A stretch of DNA of 64,000 bases, taken from Cyclobacterium lianum. GTDB taxonomy: Bacteria > Bacteroidota > Bacteroidia > Cytophagales > Cyclobacteriaceae. Positions 62,069-64,000 of this stretch are shown here, one piece after another. Every line of letters begins with the position of its first letter. Positions within the stretch are counted from its first letter, which is position 1. Under the pieces are notes generated by a model. The model saw only the letters and a list, made by a program, of their open reading frames with translations. It was not told the DNA's origin and did no database searches. Position numbers and translations under genes: made by a program. The stretch is taken from positions 95,747 through 159,746 of the forward strand of contig NZ_FRCY01000011.1 in the NCBI RefSeq assembly GCF_900143075.1, read 5' to 3'.

Positions 62069-63142
62069 ATGAACAAATTTATTCTAGTCCTTTTTCTTTT
62101 TGCACTAGGTTCTTGTCAAAAGAACCCTGAGGAAGATAACTACAGAATTATTAAGGAGGAGGATTTCGAAATAATTTCCATTACTTCAGAAAAGTATTAT
62201 TTCGAGGAAATCATCAATCCTTCTAATATTGGTTTAGTTGGTAGAAAAGTTCTGATTTCTGAAGCATGGAGAGTTCCAGAGGAACATCCTCGAATTCATA
62301 TTATCGATTCTAAGAATTGGACTTATGATAAACCAAAGGGAAAATTTGGAGAAGGTCCTTTAGAGGTGATTGATGCCAGCTTGTTTTTTAAAGGAAAAAA
62401 TGCGGATACTTTTTGGGCCTATTCGATGAACAGGAGGAAATTAGTTGAATATTCGATGTCAGATTCTACACTTCTAGGTAAAAGTGAATGGAAAATGACG
62501 GAGCCTATGATGGATCTTTGGTTTTTTACCCAGGCTACTGACAGTAGTTATCTGGGAATATCGAGAGAGGATAAAAATCGGATTTTGGAATTTGATAAAG
62601 CTGGAAATAAAATCGGAGGGTATGGAAATTGGGAGAAGGTAAAGGATCAACCTGATCTTAATGATTACCAACTGTCGGAATTAAACAGCAGTTTTTTTAA
62701 AGGTAACTCAGATGAAGGTCTTTTTATTAGAGTTGGACTTAGAAGGGATAGACTTGAAATTTTCGACAATCGAGACAAATCGTTTATGATCATAGATGGA
62801 CCTGATATGGAATTGCCCCCGTTTGAACTAGTTGGAGCTGATGGCAAGGAGCATTTGTACCTTGGTCCAGATCCTCGTTACCACTACAGAGACGCTGTTG
62901 TCACTGAAAAATATATTTTTGCATTATATGCAGGTGTAAGACATTCTGAATTTAACAAAACAGCGATTATGGCGGAGCAGATTTGGGTTTTTGATCATAA
63001 GGGAAAGCCTCGTTGGAAGTTAATGCTGGATAGATCAATCATCAATTTTGTAGTGAATGAAGAATCCAATGAAATCTATGGACTGACTACTGACGAAGAT
63101 CCTGGAATTGCGGTTTATAATATTCCAAAGGAGTTGTTGTAG
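62069..63142 (+). CDS. Six-bladed propeller lipoprotein (BF3164/TolB-like type)
   Basis: A 357-residue lipoprotein. Signal MNKFILVLFLFALGSC with lipobox LGSC (Cys16). The mature part has propeller-type repeats; marks include GFGEGPLEVIDASLF-like KFGEGPLEV, FFKGNSDEGLFIRVG, KYIFALYAGV and EQIWVFDHKGKPRWKLMLD, as in BF3164-like lipoproteins of Bacteroidota. The gene is clearly more AT-rich in codon choice than genes left of the tRNA, which supports transfer. Function unknown. Alone in its transcript. Confidence 0.75.
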   Translation: MNKFILVLFLFALGSCQKNPEEDNYRIIKEEDFEIISITSEKYYFEEIINPSNIGLVGRKVLISEAWRVPEEHPRIHIIDSKNWTYDKPKGKFGEGPLEVIDASLFFKGKNADTFWAYSMNRRKLVEYSMSDSTLLGKSEWKMTEPMMDLWFFTQATDSSYLGISREDKNRILEFDKAGNKIGGYGNWEKVKDQPDLNDYQLSELNSSFFKGNSDEGLFIRVGLRRDRLEIFDNRDKSFMIIDGPDMELPPFELVGADGKEHLYLGPDPRYHYRDAVVTEKYIFALYAGVRHSEFNKTAIMAEQIWVFDHKGKPRWKLMLDRSIINFVVNEESNEIYGLTTDEDPGIAVYNIPKELL

Positions 63143-63348
63143 AATATGAAAATATTTATAAACTGAAACATCTTTAAAAGGTGATGAAAAAATAAGCCAA
63201 TGACTTAAGCTTTTTATATTACCGGTCAGAGTTTTGCTACTTTACCGCTTTTCATGCCCTGCAAGCTTTCCCCAAACGTAATTACAATTCTCATTTGTCT
63301 CAGTGCCAGGAAACAAAAAAAAGCCTGTTAAGGCTTTTTATCACGTTT
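63143..63348 (+). other. Non-coding stretch between lipoprotein and ORF remnant
   Basis: About 200 AT-rich bases with the terminator at 63318-63339 at its right end. No gene seen. Confidence 0.4.
63318..63339. terminator. Bidirectional terminator
   Basis: AAAAAGCCT (63318-63326) pairs with AGGCTTTTT (63331-63339) around GTTA; T runs follow on both strands. It can end the lipoprotein transcript and the minus-strand frame at 63349. Confidence 0.8.
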
Positions 63349-63546
63349 TCAATCTTCTAGCTTTTCCCCTTTCGGAGCAACTTCCTTTTTGCTGATATAG
63401 GCCGTATGGTTTTTTCCATATTGGTCCTGCTCTTTGAGGGCAGCGACTTCAAATACCAGGTATTCTTTGCCGCCGTAGTCGACCATGTGGTCTTTGGAAA
63501 ATGCGATATTTTTGATCTGCCGCAGCCACCCTTGGCGGGTGGACCA
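63349..63546 (-). pseudogene. Short ORF or gene remnant, minus strand
   Basis: The minus frame is open from a TAG at 63547-63549 to a TGA at 63349-63351 (about 66 codons). It reads GWLRQIKNIAFSKDH, then MVDYGGKEYLVFEVAALK and EQDQYGKNHTAYISKKE, which is regular protein-like sequence. Only an internal Met (about 42 residues) offers a start. The look, a short beta domain with DQYGKNHT, recalls small Bacteroidota proteins of unknown role, but I name no family. Either a small gene or the 3' end of a truncated one. Confidence 0.4.
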
Positions 63547-63658
63547 CTACGACCATCTTTGCAACAATAACTATTTACAGTATATTATTATTCCTTATTC
63601 GCGTTTAAAACAAATTTAGGCAATGTGGCACCGAAATTTAAAAACAACTAACTAATTA

Positions 63659-64000
63659 GGGTCTGCTGAAAAACTCAAAAAAGACCAGTTTATAAAACCA
63701 GGCCAGATAGCTCTCTGGGCTGGTTTTGTATTTTCTGGATCTCCAGAATCTGCCTTATGGCGTTTCTGAGCATGTTTTTTAAATCTTTCCACGCTGAAAA
63801 ACTCAGACATGGGAGTGCCATCCCGGCCAATTTGACCAGGTTGAGCACTAGGATAATTGAAGCGATCCACGATTGGCTGGTGTTTTTGAGCCTTGCCCTG
63901 ATCCGGTTCATTCCGTATCCGTTTTTTGCCTGACCAAACTTGCCTTCTATCGGGTTCCTTTCCCCAGGTCTTACGTGGTTTTCCACTGCCTTGGCCGAAG
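63659..64000 (-). mobile_element. IS5-like insertion sequence, right part
   Basis: The element seems to begin at GGGTCTGCTGAAAAACTC (63659 on), of a kind common in IS terminal inverted repeats, 31 bases before the transposase stop. It continues past the window end. The flank CTAATTAG (63652-63659) is palindromic; the target duplication cannot be checked without the other end. Confidence 0.75.
63690..64000 (-). CDS. IS5-family transposase, C-terminal part (runs off window)
   Basis: The last 103 or so residues of a DDE transposase. ERNPIEGKFGQAKNGYGMNR contains the third catalytic acidic residue (Glu of NPIEGKFG), followed by the usual RARLKNTSQSWIASIILVLNLVKLA. The frame is open through 64000, so the GTG at 63986 is not the start. 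The C-terminal end (to SGLVL) looks intact. Confidence 0.88.
   Translation of the reverse strand, partial: SAKAVENHVRPGERNPIEGKFGQAKNGYGMNRIRARLKNTSQSWIASIILVLNLVKLAGMALPCLSFSAWKDLKNMLRNAIRQILEIQKIQNQPRELSGLVL

Noticed and set aside
1..64000. CRISPR array, rRNA operon, prophage or replication origin
   Set aside because: No regularly spaced repeats, no rRNA sequence, no phage structural genes and no dnaA-box cluster were seen in the window.

Overview
The window looks like chromosomal DNA of a Bacteroidota bacterium of the order Cytophagales, most likely near the Cyclobacteriaceae (inference). The grounds are type IX secretion genes (sprA, porU, porV), promoters of the Bacteroidota form TTTG-N(17-21)-TAnnTTTG, near absence of Shine-Dalgarno sequences except at rpsU and one tonB-like gene, lineage-typical families (DUF4221, GH92, BF3164-like lipoprotein), and dispersed intergenic repeats of kinds recalled from this phylum. 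About 60 kb is dense core genome. The last 3.3 kb, after a tRNA-Ser, looks like accessory DNA.

Layout. 1-8.2 kb: the 3' part of sprA, then gcvH, a vanZ-like gene, a tonB-like energy transducer and a DUF2237 gene. 8.2-13.6 kb (minus): an operon of an FAD oxidoreductase, a 1148-residue propeller plus outer-membrane barrel protein, and yicC. 13.7-20.8 kb (plus): a tightly coupled operon of an MBL-fold hydrolase, pssA, porU, porV and an M16-fold protein without a zinc motif. 20.8-31 kb: housekeeping and transport genes (GT2, yigZ, DEDD exonuclease, nhaC, Mpo1-like, CPA2 antiporter, queA, FtsX-type permease, recA). 31-33.8 kb: a DUF3108 protein and a PhoB/PhoR-like two-component system. 33.8-35.3 kb: a repeat-bearing gap and a HEPN-MNT toxin-antitoxin pair. 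35.6-37.7 kb: an RluA-type pseudouridine synthase and a DUF4221 lipoprotein. 38.2-40.8 kb: rplM-rpsI-rpsB-tsf. 40.8-41.4 kb: a tandemly duplicated composite repeat. 41.4-47.4 kb: a NUDIX hydrolase, a small lipoprotein and an envelope glycosylation block (GT2, LPG-synthase-TM protein, Gfo/Idh/MocA oxidoreductase, GT39). 47.4-48.9 kb (minus): rpsU-xerC-hpf. 49-52.4 kb: galE and a GH92 alpha-mannosidase. 52.7-57.8 kb (minus): a beta-propeller protein, clpC, a WbqC-like protein and a Sua5/YciO-family gene. 58-60.4 kb (plus): mltG, a hotdog thioesterase and a YihY/BrkB protein. 60.57 kb: tRNA-Ser(UGA). 60.65-64 kb: two tiny genes, an AT-rich propeller lipoprotein, a decayed ORF and the 3' end of an IS5-like element.

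How it fits together. The strongest theme is the cell envelope. SprA is the outer-membrane translocon of the type IX system, PorV the shuttle and PorU the sortase that cleaves cargo C-terminal signals and attaches cargo to anionic LPS. Both T9SS loci sit within 20 kb, and porU-porV is translationally coupled to a phospholipid-synthesis gene and a non-catalytic M16 protein. The glycosylation block, mltG, the propeller-barrel protein and the DUF3108/two-component trio add to it. I see no complete, clearly unprecedented system. The best candidates for new biology are the pseudo-M16 protein and pssA coupled to the T9SS sortase genes, the lipid-linked glycosylation block, the rpsU Shine-Dalgarno exception, and the composite tandem repeat.
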